Positions 32,629 through 43,990 of a DNA stretch of 64,000 nucleotides are shown piece after piece. The position numbers were made by a program, and so were the translations under genes. A model generated the notes under the pieces. The model had not been told where the DNA came from. It worked only from the letters and a program-made list of their open reading frames with translations, and did no database searches. The DNA is taken from contig NHNY01000024.1 in assembly GCA_002786065.1 (NCBI GenBank), forward strand, positions 4,030 through 68,029, given 5' to 3'. The DNA comes from Microcyclospora pomicola (lineage: Eukaryota; Ascomycota; Dothideomycetes; Capnodiales). Each line of letters starts with the position of its first letter. The first letter of the stretch is position 1.

Positions 32629-35190
32629 ATGCCGTCCCAGCTGACGCGCCATGTTTTCCGCCGACTCATCGCCAACGAGCCCATCATATACTCCGGGTGC
32701 CTTCGACGACAACGACCCTACAGCTTGCTAGCACACACGAGGGATTCAAGGCCCAGGACATCGCGGCGTGATGGACTTCAACATCTTAAAAAGCATGGTT
32801 CGTTCCAGAGACGAACGTTTCTCAACAATCTTTTCGGTGTTCCCAAACAGCACCGAAAGGATGCGCTCCTGGATCCTGGCATTGACATCATGATGGACTT
32901 GGTGAAACGGCAGAGCATGAGCGCAAGACTTCCGTCTAGACACAAAGTTCGCTCGGCTTTGATAGATTTCATGAACACCAAACGTGCTCAGAACGCAAAG
33001 GTCGAAGACACGCAGGCAGAGCTGGTATTACCAAGCGTAAAATACATTCTGGAGGATAAGTCACTGTATGCCGAAGAGGGTATCAACAGGTGGTTGCGGA
33101 TAAGCCAGCTCTACAAGATCCTCCGTGCTCCACCAGATCGATTGTGCGATGCACATGTCGAGATTGCGAAAATCATACTCGGACAAAAGCTAGATCTGCT
33201 GCCTCGTTCGCAAATGGTCAAGGTTGTGTGCCATGCGTTGTGCAAAACCGGACAACCAGAGCAAGCGCAAGACTTTGTCCTCCGATATCGTGTTTCCGAA
33301 GATGCCACTGTGCATGAGGAGACAACAGTTGACAATCTACAGCACGACGTTGCCTCGCTTGCGGAGGAGAAAGCGAAACTTGGGCCAGGGTTGATACGCA
33401 AAATCGGAGAGAACAACAACATCTCTGCAACGGACTACAGACACTGCTGGCGTATGGTGGCAAGAACTTTCGCCGACCAAGGCAACGAAACCGAGCTTCT
33501 CAATACCCGTGCAATGGTCGAGAAAGATGAAAGCAATGCATTCTGGAATCTCGAGATGATGATACATTGCTACACCGTCCAGAATGACCGGGCGAAAGTT
33601 GAGGATGCTTGGAAGCTCTATTGGGACAAAACGGTCCATATGGGGCACAAGGTGCAAAAGGGTGGACTCGAGCTTGTTCTGGGCAGGCTACTCCCTTGGT
33701 GTGCTGCGGAGCAGCATCTTGAATTCGGCCAGCGCGTTGTCCGAGACGTGCTGACGATGACGCCCACCAAAGGAATCTGGGACTTGATCCTTGTCTGGGC
33801 CGTGTCGACTGGCAAGGGTGTTGACGAAGTAGGTCGCATGATCGAAGTGATGGAAAACAGCATACCACATCCGGAACTCGATCTAGGGCCACCCAAAGCT
33901 AATGTCACGACCTTTAACGGGCTCGTTGGAGCAGCAATTTCGAGAGGCGATCCGTACATGGCCGAGCGATTCATTTCGCTGGGCAAAGATCGAGGAGTCC
34001 AGCCGGACGCCAAGACTCTTGTGCTGCAGATGGAGTATCGCCTAAGCGTGAACGATGTCGATGGGGCTTTGACAGCCTACAAACATCTTCAGGCAGACGA
34101 ATCATCGGAAGTCGACGATGGCGGTGATGTGGCTGCCATCAACAAGCTTATCGCTGCATTGTGCGAGAGTGAAGTCCATGACTTCGATACTGTCATGAAC
34201 GTCGCTGCCGACCTTTCCGACCGCAGAGCAAATTTTGAGCCGCTCACAGTCTCGAAGTTGACCTTGCTGCATCTCAGTCGGGACGAGATCCCCGATGTGA
34301 TCGATCTGCTCAATACTCACGCCTTCCATTACTCCTTGGCAGAACGCGCAAGCATACGCGATACCCTCATCTCCTCCGCGATCGATCCTGATACCCCAGC
34401 TGCCCGCGCCTGGGACAGCTATATGGTTTGTCGCGAGATCTTCGACGAGCTGTCTCGCGAGCCACGTACACGTATCATGTCTGCATTTTTCGACCGCAAA
34501 CGTGCAGATATCGCAGTCCACGTGTTTAACCACATGCGTATGCACAATCGGTCGGACACGATCCCCGATATCTCTACATACATCACAGCCTTCAATGGCG
34601 TCGCCAAAGTTCGCGACTTCAGCAGTCTCGAGCTGATCCACAATCAGCTGAAACTCGACTTCAACATCAACCTCAACACGCATATTCGTAATGTGCTGAT
34701 TGCTGCTTACTCCGCGTGCGGGAAGCCTCGCCAAGGTCTGGCATTCTGGGACGACATTGTCGCGTCTCGTGAAGGACCTAGCTACAATAGCATCCACCTT
34801 GCGTTGCGCGCGTGCGAGCGATCTCCGTTCGGAGATACTAAAGCACAGGAGATCTGGAAGCAGCTGCGGTCGCGGAACATCCAGCTCGACTCGGCGTTGT
34901 GGGCGTCGTACGTCGCCGCCTTGATCGGGAATGGCGATGTAAGGCTCGCCATCTCCACCCTGGAAGCCGCCGATGAGAAGGGCGAACTCGACGTGGACGC
35001 ATTCGTCCTCGGCAGCATGCTCATGGCCGCGCCAGAGCGTGATCTACAAAAAGAAGTCGAGCTGTGGGCGACGGAGAGATATCCCCAGCTGTTGACCGAG
35101 CTGGAGAAGACGGGCGTGAAAACATTCAAAGACGGCAGCCGTGCTTTCGGCATCGATCGCTCGATCTCGGCGATGGAGGACGCCAGCTGA
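32629..35190 (+). CDS. Mitochondrial PPR-like protein, probable complex I assembly factor CIA84
   Basis: A single exon of 853 residues. The N-terminus (MPSQLTRHVFRRLIANEP, then repeated Arg with almost no acidic residues) is a strong mitochondrial presequence. A RRTFLNNLFG segment and an LDPGIDIMMDL segment near residues 65-90 resemble the start of CIA84 proteins, as I recall the family. The rest is almost entirely helical with pentatricopeptide-like pairs, for example TTFNGLVGAAISRGDPYMAERF, near residues 425-460. CIA84 binds membrane-arm assembly intermediates of complex I. Length is close to that family. If not CIA84, it is still a mitochondrial PPR protein. Confidence 0.75.
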   Translation: MPSQLTRHVFRRLIANEPIIYSGCLRRQRPYSLLAHTRDSRPRTSRRDGLQHLKKHGSFQRRTFLNNLFGVPKQHRKDALLDPGIDIMMDLVKRQSMSARLPSRHKVRSALIDFMNTKRAQNAKVEDTQAELVLPSVKYILEDKSLYAEEGINRWLRISQLYKILRAPPDRLCDAHVEIAKIILGQKLDLLPRSQMVKVVCHALCKTGQPEQAQDFVLRYRVSEDATVHEETTVDNLQHDVASLAEEKAKLGPGLIRKIGENNNISATDYRHCWRMVARTFADQGNETELLNTRAMVEKDESNAFWNLEMMIHCYTVQNDRAKVEDAWKLYWDKTVHMGHKVQKGGLELVLGRLLPWCAAEQHLEFGQRVVRDVLTMTPTKGIWDLILVWAVSTGKGVDEVGRMIEVMENSIPHPELDLGPPKANVTTFNGLVGAAISRGDPYMAERFISLGKDRGVQPDAKTLVLQMEYRLSVNDVDGALTAYKHLQADESSEVDDGGDVAAINKLIAALCESEVHDFDTVMNVAADLSDRRANFEPLTVSKLTLLHLSRDEIPDVIDLLNTHAFHYSLAERASIRDTLISSAIDPDTPAARAWDSYMVCREIFDELSREPRTRIMSAFFDRKRADIAVHVFNHMRMHNRSDTIPDISTYITAFNGVAKVRDFSSLELIHNQLKLDFNINLNTHIRNVLIAAYSACGKPRQGLAFWDDIVASREGPSYNSIHLALRACERSPFGDTKAQEIWKQLRSRNIQLDSALWASYVAALIGNGDVRLAISTLEAADEKGELDVDAFVLGSMLMAAPERDLQKEVELWATERYPQLLTELEKTGVKTFKDGSRAFGIDRSISAMEDAS

Positions 35191-35269
35191 ATTGCAGAAA
35201 GCAAGCGTACATATGTATAGAGAATGTATGATGCATCATAACGGCTTATCTGCTTAGAGATAGAGCTAT

Positions 35270-36646
35270 TCATGCGATCGTCTCCGTCCTTGTCCTGGTC
35301 TTACCATCCGTGCAAGCCTTCCGTCTCAGCTGTAGCAGGGGATATTTGTAAAATGCGCGCAGTCGTTGCGCACTGACAGCAGTCCAGACGTTGCCATCCG
35401 CCGAGTGACCCGTGACAAGCTCCCACGGCTCGATCGTCACTCCCCGCCGCCCTGGCGGTGTATTCGGCCGCTTATCCCACAGCCACTTCTCCCAGTCGCG
35501 CCGGCCAGACAGTCGCAGCGCCTCTCTGCCGTGCGCCGCAACCTCTTCGTCCCAGAACGCGCGCGTACAGAAGGGCCGGTGGAACTCCGCAGGCACTGTG
35601 TTGCACAGGAGAACCTCCGCCCGATCGCGTTTGTGCAGGTCCCGTCGGTGCCGTGGCATGTGATCGGGCCACAGGGTCGTGAAGTCGTCACCAGGCGAGC
35701 CGCAGCAATGCATGCTGATGGCCTGGGAGGGATCCCGGCAGGAGGACAGCTTGATGGTCTTGCCGCCGAAGATGCGGGCTTCGAGTTCGTCGCCTTCTTC
35801 GGCCACGGCGCTGCCGGGGAAGAAGAAGCGCTCGAGCGGACGGGCGGCAGAGGCTCCTCGGACAGCGTAGATGGCGGCGTGCGCGAGCTCGTGCATGATG
35901 GTTGCGAACAGCTGGGTGCGAAGACAGGCGCGCTCGTCGTCGCTGAGGACCGTCGTACGCGTGATGAGCCCGTGGTAGAAGTCGGAGGATAACCAGATCT
36001 TGGTGGCGCAGCCAGGAAACCCGATCCCACTTGGTTTGTCAGGTACCGGTCGACTCCAGCCGGTGGCATCATATGGGTCGTCTTGCGCGGTGTTGAAGCC
36101 GATGAGAATGCCGAATGAGAGTTCCCACAGTTTCGCCGTCGTTGCCAGTTCCTCGTCCCTACTCAGCGGTCCACTCGGTCCTTCATACTCGAAGTATCTG
36201 AAGCCCTTGGGAGCTGTAATTTCATGTGGCTCCTCGAAGAAGATGGTATACCAGAATGGAAGTAGCCACTGCTGTTCGAGACATCTCGAGACAGCCATGC
36301 AGACTTTTTTGGCCGGAGTACTGATTTGCAAGTCCGAATTGTCTTCAAGTTCATGTCCTCCAGCCCAGAACATGTCCTCGCGAACCATAGGGTGCAGATG
36401 GAGTAGCTTCGTGCTGTAGCATGTCCCAATAGAGCCGGGTGATAATGATGCCGTCCCATATCCAGGCATTCTCCAGTACCGAGCAAAATCTTCGAAGCGG
36501 CTGGCAAAGTCTTTGACCGTCTGGCATCCAGTCCCTGGACGTGTAAGCTTTTCGGTGGGTATGCTGGCACAGCTTATGTTTTCATACATTTTTGCAGTAC
36601 CCAGCAGACTCATAGCTATGTTGAATAGGAGCACTTCCAATCCCAA
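35270..36646 (-). CDS. Putative zinc metallopeptidase-like protein with HELAH motif
   Basis: A single exon of 458 residues on the minus strand; a second Met 11 codons downstream (about 36,613) is an alternative start. Near residue 251 it has ATIMHELAHAAIY, an HExxH zinc site in a helix, and about 35 residues later EEGDELEARIFGG, whose acidic residues could supply the third ligand. Eleven or so cysteines are scattered through the protein. I recognise no named family. Similar single-domain zincin-like proteins are common in plant-associated ascomycetes. There is no clear signal peptide. It is the last host gene before the right transposon, with stops of this gene and the CIA84-like gene 80 bases apart. 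Confidence 0.68.
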   Translation of the reverse strand: MGLEVLLFNIAMSLLGTAKMYENISCASIPTEKLTRPGTGCQTVKDFASRFEDFARYWRMPGYGTASLSPGSIGTCYSTKLLHLHPMVREDMFWAGGHELEDNSDLQISTPAKKVCMAVSRCLEQQWLLPFWYTIFFEEPHEITAPKGFRYFEYEGPSGPLSRDEELATTAKLWELSFGILIGFNTAQDDPYDATGWSRPVPDKPSGIGFPGCATKIWLSSDFYHGLITRTTVLSDDERACLRTQLFATIMHELAHAAIYAVRGASAARPLERFFFPGSAVAEEGDELEARIFGGKTIKLSSCRDPSQAISMHCCGSPGDDFTTLWPDHMPRHRRDLHKRDRAEVLLCNTVPAEFHRPFCTRAFWDEEVAAHGREALRLSGRRDWEKWLWDKRPNTPPGRRGVTIEPWELVTGHSADGNVWTAVSAQRLRAFYKYPLLQLRRKACTDGKTRTRTETIA

Positions 36647-36971
36647 GCACGTAAGCTATGGCATGGCATAATAATATCGATGACTTCACCACTAATGACT
36701 GCTTGTGGTGAATGCAGGAATATCAGTACGGATGGACATCTGGGGAAACATGGATGGTTCCGTGACAGCCAGACCGCCCATCTGCTGATGTACATAGCGA
36801 TCAATGGGGGAAGCATCGTGATGAATGAGCATATTGCTCTTGCCTTTGTCCTTGCAGCATGTGCTCTTGATATCTATCGCAGATGCGAGCCCGACCTACC
36901 TTGATCCTCAGTAGTGGAAGCAGCGAGCAAGCACAGCATGTGAGCTTACGTGTAGGTCATCCAGACTAAGG
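36647..36971. other. Intergenic region between the metallopeptidase-like gene and the transposon
   Basis: 325 bases of host promoter region. No coding sequence or repeat is supported. The six bases that follow it are the transposon target duplication. Confidence 0.5.
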
Positions 36972-36977
36972 TACACG
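36972..36977. repeat. Target-site duplication, left (TACACG)
   Basis: TACACG lies directly before the left terminal repeat, and the same six bases follow the right terminal repeat at 49,390-49,395. A 6-bp duplication marks an insertion by a transposase that cuts with 6-bp stagger. Confidence 0.85.
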
Positions 36978-37047
36978 TACGGTGGGACATAACGAACTTT
37001 GGGTCACATCAGTTTTGAGTTCGCTACTTCCCGCTCGCGCCTCGCTT
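36978..37047 (+). repeat. Left terminal inverted repeat of the right transposon copy
   Basis: Begins TACGGTGGGACATAACGAAC. Over 70 positions it agrees with the reverse complement of the right end at about 61. Confidence 0.9.
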
Positions 37048-37433
37048 ACAATAATCATTTCGCAGTTCTGTAATAATAATCCATATGTACATTAGTAACC
37101 AAAGGCGGTGAAGGCCCAGAATAGTCCATTGGCAGCTTTCCTATCCATTTGTGTTTCTGTAGCTCTGTGACACAACCATCTTTAAACCATCAAAACATCG
37201 CTATCTTAAGTAGCATCATCATTAAGAACACAGTATGTACAGTCTGTTAATAATGTCAATCCTCAAAGAGCATCGCCGCCTACCGAACCGACGCCCGCAC
37301 CAAATTGTTATATAAAGGTTATCCTATCTCGAGTCTTTAGGGAGTCTCCCTTGTACCGATTGAACTGCTACAAAAGATACGACATGTACAATAGCACATA
37401 AGAAGAGAGGCTACGTGATTGCGAGGTCTAGGG

Positions 37434-37457
37434 AATATAGATCAAAATTGATCTATA
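37434..37457. repeat. Subterminal palindrome of the transposon
   Basis: ATATAGATCAAAATTGATCTATAT-type palindrome. A related palindrome stands at about 20,315-20,350 in the left copy, after the same GCGAG-type flank. Its retention in both copies suggests a role such as transposase binding or hairpin formation. Confidence 0.6.
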
Positions 37458-37799
37458 TCCTAGTAGCAACTTAGCAAGAGCTTCAGGAAGGATAAAAATG
37501 GCGCTGAACGTAGAGAAGGGCAAATATCGGGCTGCACAACTGTTAAAGAAAAGCCTAGATAGCGTAAGGTTGTCCGGTTTGTAGATCCCTAGGTAAAAGC
37601 ACTTACTAACCTAGAAGTATTTCAGTGTACTCTCTAAATCCTAGCTTGTGATGCTTAGGGTGAGGACAAGTGTCTATATAAAGCGTATAATCCTACGCCT
37701 AAGCTTAAACCTCTAAGGAATCCTCCTAAAAAGATTCTTGGATTCAATACAGTTAGTAGCCTAGCTATGATTTAGCATTCCTCCTAAATATCGATTTAT

Positions 37800-38745
37800 A
37801 GGGTTTAGGTAGACATCTTGCAGATATACTGCGTGTACAATCGTCCGCTCTAGCTATAGCTAGTAGAAAATCCCTAGAGCAGGCGTCTATAGGTCAATGC
37901 AGTTAGCAGCCTAGCAGAGATTTAGTAGCGCCTCCGAGTTTCCAGTTCCTTAGGATGGTTGCTAGATCGGCAAATATACAGTATGCATAATCTTGTCTTC
38001 TAGCTATAGCTGCGCAAAAGCTCCTTGAAAAGAGAATAGAAGGTCAATAGAGTAGGCAGCCCAGCCGAGATTCAGCAACATTCCTAAGTTTTTAATTGCA
38101 GAGGACAACCGTAGGGTCAGCAAATATACCGCCTGCACAATCCGACCGTCTAGCTGTGGCTGCGCAGAAGATCTCCGAAGCAGAACCTACAGGTTATTAG
38201 AGTCAGCAGCCTAGCCGAGTTTCAGCAACACCCCCGAGTTTCCAGTTCTAGAGGATAATCGTAGGGCTAGCAGATATACCGCCTGCACAATCTAGCCGTC
38301 TAGCGGTAGCTACGTAGAAGTTGTCCGAAGCAGGACCTCTAGGTTAATAGAGTCGGCAGCCTAGCTGAGATTCAGCAATGCTCCTAAGCTGCTACTGGCT
38401 TGGTCTAGTTGCAAGGCTAGCAACTATATAGTGTGTATTAACTACAGTGTAAGGCTTAGCAGTTATGAAGCTCCTTAATCTACAGACATCAAGCTGTGCT
38501 ACTTACTAGTCTAGCTGCAATCTAGCATTCCTCCTAAGTCGCTCATTTCCTGTCCAAATTAGAAGGCTAGGGAATATACGGCATGCACAATTATTAGGGT
38601 AGGAGGCAGTCACGTACAAACGCGGGGATCACACCTTTCGAAGGCCGTTAAGCTGCCACCCTGTAGCGATCCAGCATGTTTCCTAAGCATCTTTCTGCAA
38701 GCACTAAGTGTATAGCACGCAAATATACTATCTGTATAAACATAG
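37800..38745 (+). repeat. Array A: seven units of 150 bp
   Basis: The box ATATAC-n3-4-TGYACAATC starts at about 37,825, 37,974, 38,124, 38,274, 38,424, 38,574 and 38,723, with steps of 149-150. Each unit also contains a CCTAGCYGAGATTCAGCAA-type segment and a TCTAGCTATAGCTGCGCAGAAG-like segment. Units diverge by base changes but hardly at all by length. Confidence 0.9.
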
Positions 38746-39189
38746 TATAACGCTCCACTTAGACTTTAATGGCGTTCAAGAATCTTACCTGCTTTGTAGA
38801 TTTTAGTCCTGCCCCTTATTTGCTTATCTGTCTAACATCCATTTCCTTCACAGTAGAACTTCGTTCGCTACGCTTTCGGCATGTACATTCCTTACTCGTT
38901 AATAGCCCTAGGCTAGTAAGCAAGCATCGCTTATGTGTTGGTTCAGTTTACTTGCTAATTATTCTTCACTACAGCTATCTTTAGTTAACAGTGTCAGCTA
39001 ATGCAGTTAGCCGTCTTCTGCACATGAAAGGGCGTTGATTGTTCACGCTTAAACGCTTTGTTTCTTTCTATTTCCTTAACATTCCTTTCGACACTATCTT
39101 CTCCCTAACCTTCTCTCTACCTCACAACTATATCTGCTCTAACATTCCTTAGCCTTCCTACTGCTATTCAGTCTTAATCCCTCCTTCGA

Positions 39190-39970
39190 ATCTACGTGTA
39201 CAACGCAGCATTAAGCAGAACTCAGCATAGCGGTCCTCGACCTCAAGGCGCTTATTAGAAAGAAGAAGGTCAGAAATAAGTACCGGCTACATCTTCACAT
39301 TAACGGAAACAGGGTATGTCTTTATTCACTCTAGCTGATAAATTTAGGCTGACATTGTATAGCTATAAGAGCTTAGAGTTACGCTGAATGAGGATCAGAT
39401 TTGGCTGTTAGCGCAGAACGAAGGACAACTATTTGAAATTCGTTAGGACTGTCAGGATACTTTCGCAAGCCTCGACTGCAGCCGTTTGAACTACTAAGAT
39501 GCATTGATCGTCCAGAGTCGGTATGTACAACTCTTTCGCAATGTTCTGAATACAGCTAACCTTTGTTATTATAGTAGAACCTAGGAGGAGGACTTCTGTC
39601 ATTACTGTGAACTATTGTTTAAAGGCTCGGTAGATAACAAGGCTGTTCAGCGCAAACGCAAAGGCCTATTCAGAGTATGTTCAACGATTCTACATGTACA
39701 ATGGCGCGCTAACAGTGTGTAGACTTGCAAGGTCTTCGAAGGCAATCTTAACAATGCATGTGGAAATTGTATTTAGGTTAGTAACAAGCCATCGTGTAAG
39801 CATTCCAACACCTATAAGGCTGCGGAGGAAAAGAAAAAGCGTGAATAAGAGAAGTTGGACAAGGTAGCGAAAGACAGAGCGGCGCGGTATAAAGCTAGGA
39901 AAGGAAACTTAGAGGAGGGTTTGTCTAACTCTAGCGGCAAGCGCAGGGAAACTGGAGGAGGCTCTTAGGT
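39190..39970 (+). pseudogene. Transposon cargo gene 1 (Cys-rich, DUF3716-like), decayed
   Basis: Introns are recognisable by GTATGT donors and GCTAAC or GCTGAC branch sites: about 39,313-39,361, then 39,521 to about 39,580, and one inside the Cys domain at about 39,671-39,719. The predicted parts give a basic first exon, a middle exon ending in LIVQSR just before the donor, then a Cys domain with C-x(n)-F followed by TCKVFEGN and ACGNC, and a Ser/Gly/Arg-rich tail. The Cys spacing resembles the fungal domain DUF3716. The first Met is not found. Function unknown. Confidence 0.6.
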
Positions 39971-40805
39971 ACTCAAACAGAGATGTGGGCTTTACAGACG
40001 GTTTGTGCATTTGCATTCTAGGTTAAAGACAGTAGATAACCTTAACGAGCAGGTCAAATCAGGGAGTTGCTTTTTCAGTTAGCCTCTGGACTTCAAAAGT
40101 AATATGTTATGATCTTAGTTGTCTCCCTTACTTCTCGCCGTTTGTTTCCGAATACACAAAATGCATTATAGCCCCTAGCTATTAGGACTGTAAGATGGAA
40201 AGTACTTGTATTAAGGTCTTACTACTCTACAATCGAGGCTAGGTATATTTTATCTAGCATCATCAAAGCCTCGACCTGGGTCTTTGGAATGTTTAACTGG
40301 AATTACGAGCTGCATAACGCTAGCTAACCTGCAAAACGACTATTATAGTAGAATATCTCAACACACTTAGTAGAGTGCTTGATATACCTCGATTACATCT
40401 AAGCTTCAATGTTAGGACTCGATAGCAATCCTAACCCTCTCTAGCGCCACAGAATCACTACGTACAATACAATCGCGCTTAGCTGAAGCTATAGCAATGC
40501 TTTTCAATCATTTTAAGGTCGTCGTTACTTACTTAGCAAGATCATGCTCACTTTAGCATCAGGATCATATGCACCTCACTTGCACAAGTTCAACGCAAGC
40601 CATTGTCTTCAGTAGGCAACAGTTTGCACATGCACAATTCTTTGTTCATCCGCTAACACACCAAAACCGTCCTCGTCCCTCTGTTCTTCAGTTCACTCAA
40701 ACTTAGACCTAACAACATTTGGTCTACCTCTTTTATATACCTTATATCTTCTAACATCTTGCAACCCTCGGTTTCTACTAGTATAACGTCTTTATAAAGC
40801 GCTAT

Positions 40806-41580
40806 GCCTGTAGACGCTTCTAAACTCGTCGCTATAATTCGAAACCAGCAAGGTGAAGAGGAATATGTGCTTGTTGTAGATGAAACGCGTGTACGTTTAA
40901 GAGCCGATCGTTTCCATACCTACATAGCAGAGCGCTGACATTGTACAGCTGAACAATGTAGGGCTTAATCGCAGTCGTAGTTAGCAAGAAGTTCTAAAAA
41001 AGCGAGCTTAGCCTGTCGCTCTTTGGAACCTAGCCAACTTCCGCAAGGACACAATACAGAATCGGGCAAGTCATGTCGATGCATTGCTTATCTAGAGTCG
41101 GTATGTACAATCTCTTTTAACTGCGGAGCTAGGAGAACATAGCTAACTGAAACAGTGGAAAGGTTGTAAAGTTAGGAGAAAATCAGATGAACTGTAAGAG
41201 ATGTAGAGAAGAAAGAGGGCTCTTTAAGGTAGATGCATTCTGCTTTCCAACTGTACAATGATTGCTAACCTTAGAAAGGAGTGCAAAACTAGAGATAGGA
41301 CCTTAAAACATGCCTGTAGAAACTGTACCTTCAACAATTAAGCCACACAATACGAGTTTCCTAACAGCTGCCCTCTAGATCAAAGTGACCCTATCGCTAG
41401 AGGTTCTGTCTGTACAACTCGTTCTAGTCGTGAATCCAAGCCTTTAAAGCTGGCTAAAGGTGTTGTTCGGGATCCTAGAGCAAAGGAGATTCAAGCAATT
41501 CGAAGTGGTAATAATAGCAGGGCTTTGTCTTAGAGGGAGTTACAAGAGGAAGAGGATGAGCAGCTAAGGAACAGCTAGTT
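40806..41580 (+). pseudogene. Transposon cargo gene 2 (Cys-rich, DUF3716-like), decayed
   Basis: A TATAAAG box lies eight bases before the ATG. Exon 1 (MPVDASKLVAIIRNQQGEEE and on) ends at a GTACGT donor near 40,890, and the acceptor is a TTGTACAG near 40,948. The next exon ends at GAGTCG before the GTATGT donor at about 41,100. The Cys domain is split by an intron at 41,221-41,266: CKRCREERGLF before it, and EC...ACRNCTFNN after it. The pattern C-x2-C-x6-F-x2-C-x10-C-x2-C resembles DUF3716. It is the best preserved of the four but has several in-frame stops. Confidence 0.65.
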
Positions 41581-41849
41581 TTAGTGAACATGCTGCAGCT
41601 CTAAGTTATGGGTTTGATTAAGGGGTTTGGTTTCTTAAGGGAGTTTGGTGTTTTAGAGCTTCAGGTTTAATAAAGCTTCTATAAAGATCCTAAATCATAT
41701 TTCGAGATGTACAATGTTAAAGCAAGTCTTTGAATGACATTTCAAACTGTCTGCTACAGGGTATCTACTGACATATATATATAGTCTTCTATCAAAAGGG
41801 GTGAGCTTAGCTGAAATTGAGCAGCTCCCCTAAGTTTTTAGGACTAGAA

Positions 41850-42795
41850 GACAGCTATAAAACGAGCTAATATACGGTCTGTACAATCGCGTTCCTAAGC
41901 TTTGACTACGCAGAAGCTCTGTGAACAAAGAACGGAAGGTCGATACAGCCGCCAGCCTAGCTGAGATTCAGCGGCCCCCCGAGTTTCCGATTCTCGAGGG
42001 TAACTACTAAACGAGCAGATATACGGTCTGCACAATCTAGCGGTCTAGCTATGGCTGCGCAAAAGCTCCTTGAAAGCAATTTCGACAGTCGATACAGTCG
42101 CCAGCCTAGCCGAGATTCAGCAACTCCCCTAAGTTTCCGGTTCTCGAGGGTAGCTACTAAACGAGCAGATATACGGTCTGCACAATCTAGCGGTCTAGCT
42201 ATAGCTGCGCAGAAGCTCCTTAAAGGCGAAATCCGACAGTCGATACAGTCACTAGCCTAGCCGAGATTTAGCAACTCCCCTGAGTTTCTAGTTCTAGAGA
42301 ACAATCGCAGGCCTAGCAGATATACAGTCTACACAATCCATCTGTCTAGCTAGGGCCGCGCAAGAATCCTCTAAAGCAGAATCTATAGGTTATTAGATTC
42401 GGCATCCTAGCCAAGATTCAGCAAGTTCCCCGTCTTTCCAATTCTAGGAGATGATCGCAAGGCCAGCAAATATACGGACTGTACAATCTGGCGCTTTTGC
42501 TTAAGTTATACTAAAACCCTGCAAAAGACGGCTAGTAGGTTACAGCAGTTAGTAGTCTAGAAGCAATCTAGTATTCTTCCTAGATCACATCTTGCTAGAT
42601 CTAAGCTAAGGGCTAGCAATTATACTGTATGCACGATTACTAGTCTAGTGGCAAGCAGGTCTAAAGTCTCTTAATCCAAAACTACTAGCCTAACATAATC
42701 ACCGACCTATCTTCATTTTAGCACTCTCCCTAGCTAGTTTATCACGAGTCCAAATCGTGCGGTAATAAATTTTACCGCCTGTACAATGTTTGTTC
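41850..42795 (+). repeat. Array B: seven units of 150 bp
   Basis: The same box starts at about 41,870, 42,019, 42,169, 42,320, 42,470, 42,620 and 42,770, with steps of 149-151. It lies about 4,045 bases after array A. Units 2 and 3 are almost identical (ATATACGGTCTGCACAATC), suggesting recent local exchange before decay. Confidence 0.9.
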
Positions 42796-43274
42796 GGCGT
42801 CAGCGCAAATCGATTATGTTCAGTTCCCTGACTTTCACATCACATAAGTATACAGCCTAACAACATTTCTTGATATAGCTAAGTCACCTAATGCTGTCTT
42901 CGCTCGTAGCATCCTTTCATTCGGATAGCTTTCCAGATGTACAATGTATGCCTCGATGACTACCTTCTATCTACGTCAGACAACTTAGTTCTTATCTCGG
43001 CGGTTCACTCGCCACCCTCCTCGTTTACTTCTACTTCAATGCGACTGTTCACGAGCCTTATAACACACGCTCGTCACCTGCAGTACGCATATAACAAAGA
43101 TCGCGTTGTTTAGGCAGCAATTAAGGCTATTTGATCTATTCCTTTGTTATTTACTATATCAACACCTCTCCCCTAATATCTTCTCCACCTTCTAACAACA
43201 ATCATCTCTAAGCTTCCTCGATCTTCCTACTCCACAACAGCTCCCTAACCCTTACGAAATCTACATGTACAAAA

Positions 43275-43990
43275 GATGACGCCTACTTTCCAGGAAGACG
43301 ATTCCCTTGACTATAGTCTTGACTATCTGTTTAAGAAGGCTAAAGATAATTTTGGTGTAAATGCACTAGATCTGAGGAAGGATGAGGTACGTTCTTTTAC
43401 AGAGCTCAGCAGGCAAAGCTAACATTGTACAGATCCAAAATCTTGGAGTTCGCCTTAACGATAAGCAGAAAGCAGCGTTGCTCGCGAACAAAGGGAAATT
43501 CGTCCGCTGCCATTCTAGCAATGTCCCAACTATAAAGCCTAGCTCTAAGAACTTCGTCAACGCATTGATCGCGTAATCACGGTATGTACAATTTACTCCA
43601 CTAGTAATGCGCAGGACTAACTCGCTTCAGTGGCGAGAAAATGATATTAGAGGTCTATACCTGTTGTGAGGAGAAGGCAGTGACTTTCAGCTGGCATGAT
43701 AGGCAGACTCGCTTAACTTATAGCCCATTCGAGGTAAGACCAAAGAATCCTGCTATACAATCATTGCTAACAAGAATGTAGCACTGTCACGCTATCGAAG
43801 GCTTTGCGGATAGTGCCTATAGAAACTGTCTCTAGACTAATAACAGGTTTTTGTGCAGCCGGTCTGGCTATCAGAAGACTCTGCAAGGATAAAGAGGAAG
43901 CTGTATAAAGCGGTTCCGACGTGCTATAGAGAGAGAACATAGGACAACTGCAGTCTAGCTTAAAGACAATAGAGTAGGACATAGAGGCTT
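43275..43990 (+). pseudogene. Transposon cargo gene 3 (Cys-rich, DUF3716-like), decayed
   Basis: The ATG at about 43,275 opens an acidic first exon (MTPTFQEDDSLDYSLDYLF) that ends at a GTACGT donor near 43,388. The middle exon after TTGTACAG (about 43,432) holds an open stretch of about 45 residues ending in NALIA before the GTATGT donor at 43,582. The Cys domain is split by an intron at about 43,735-43,790, followed by CHAIEGF and YRNC. It follows the same exon plan as the other copies. It has stops and is not functional. Confidence 0.6.
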
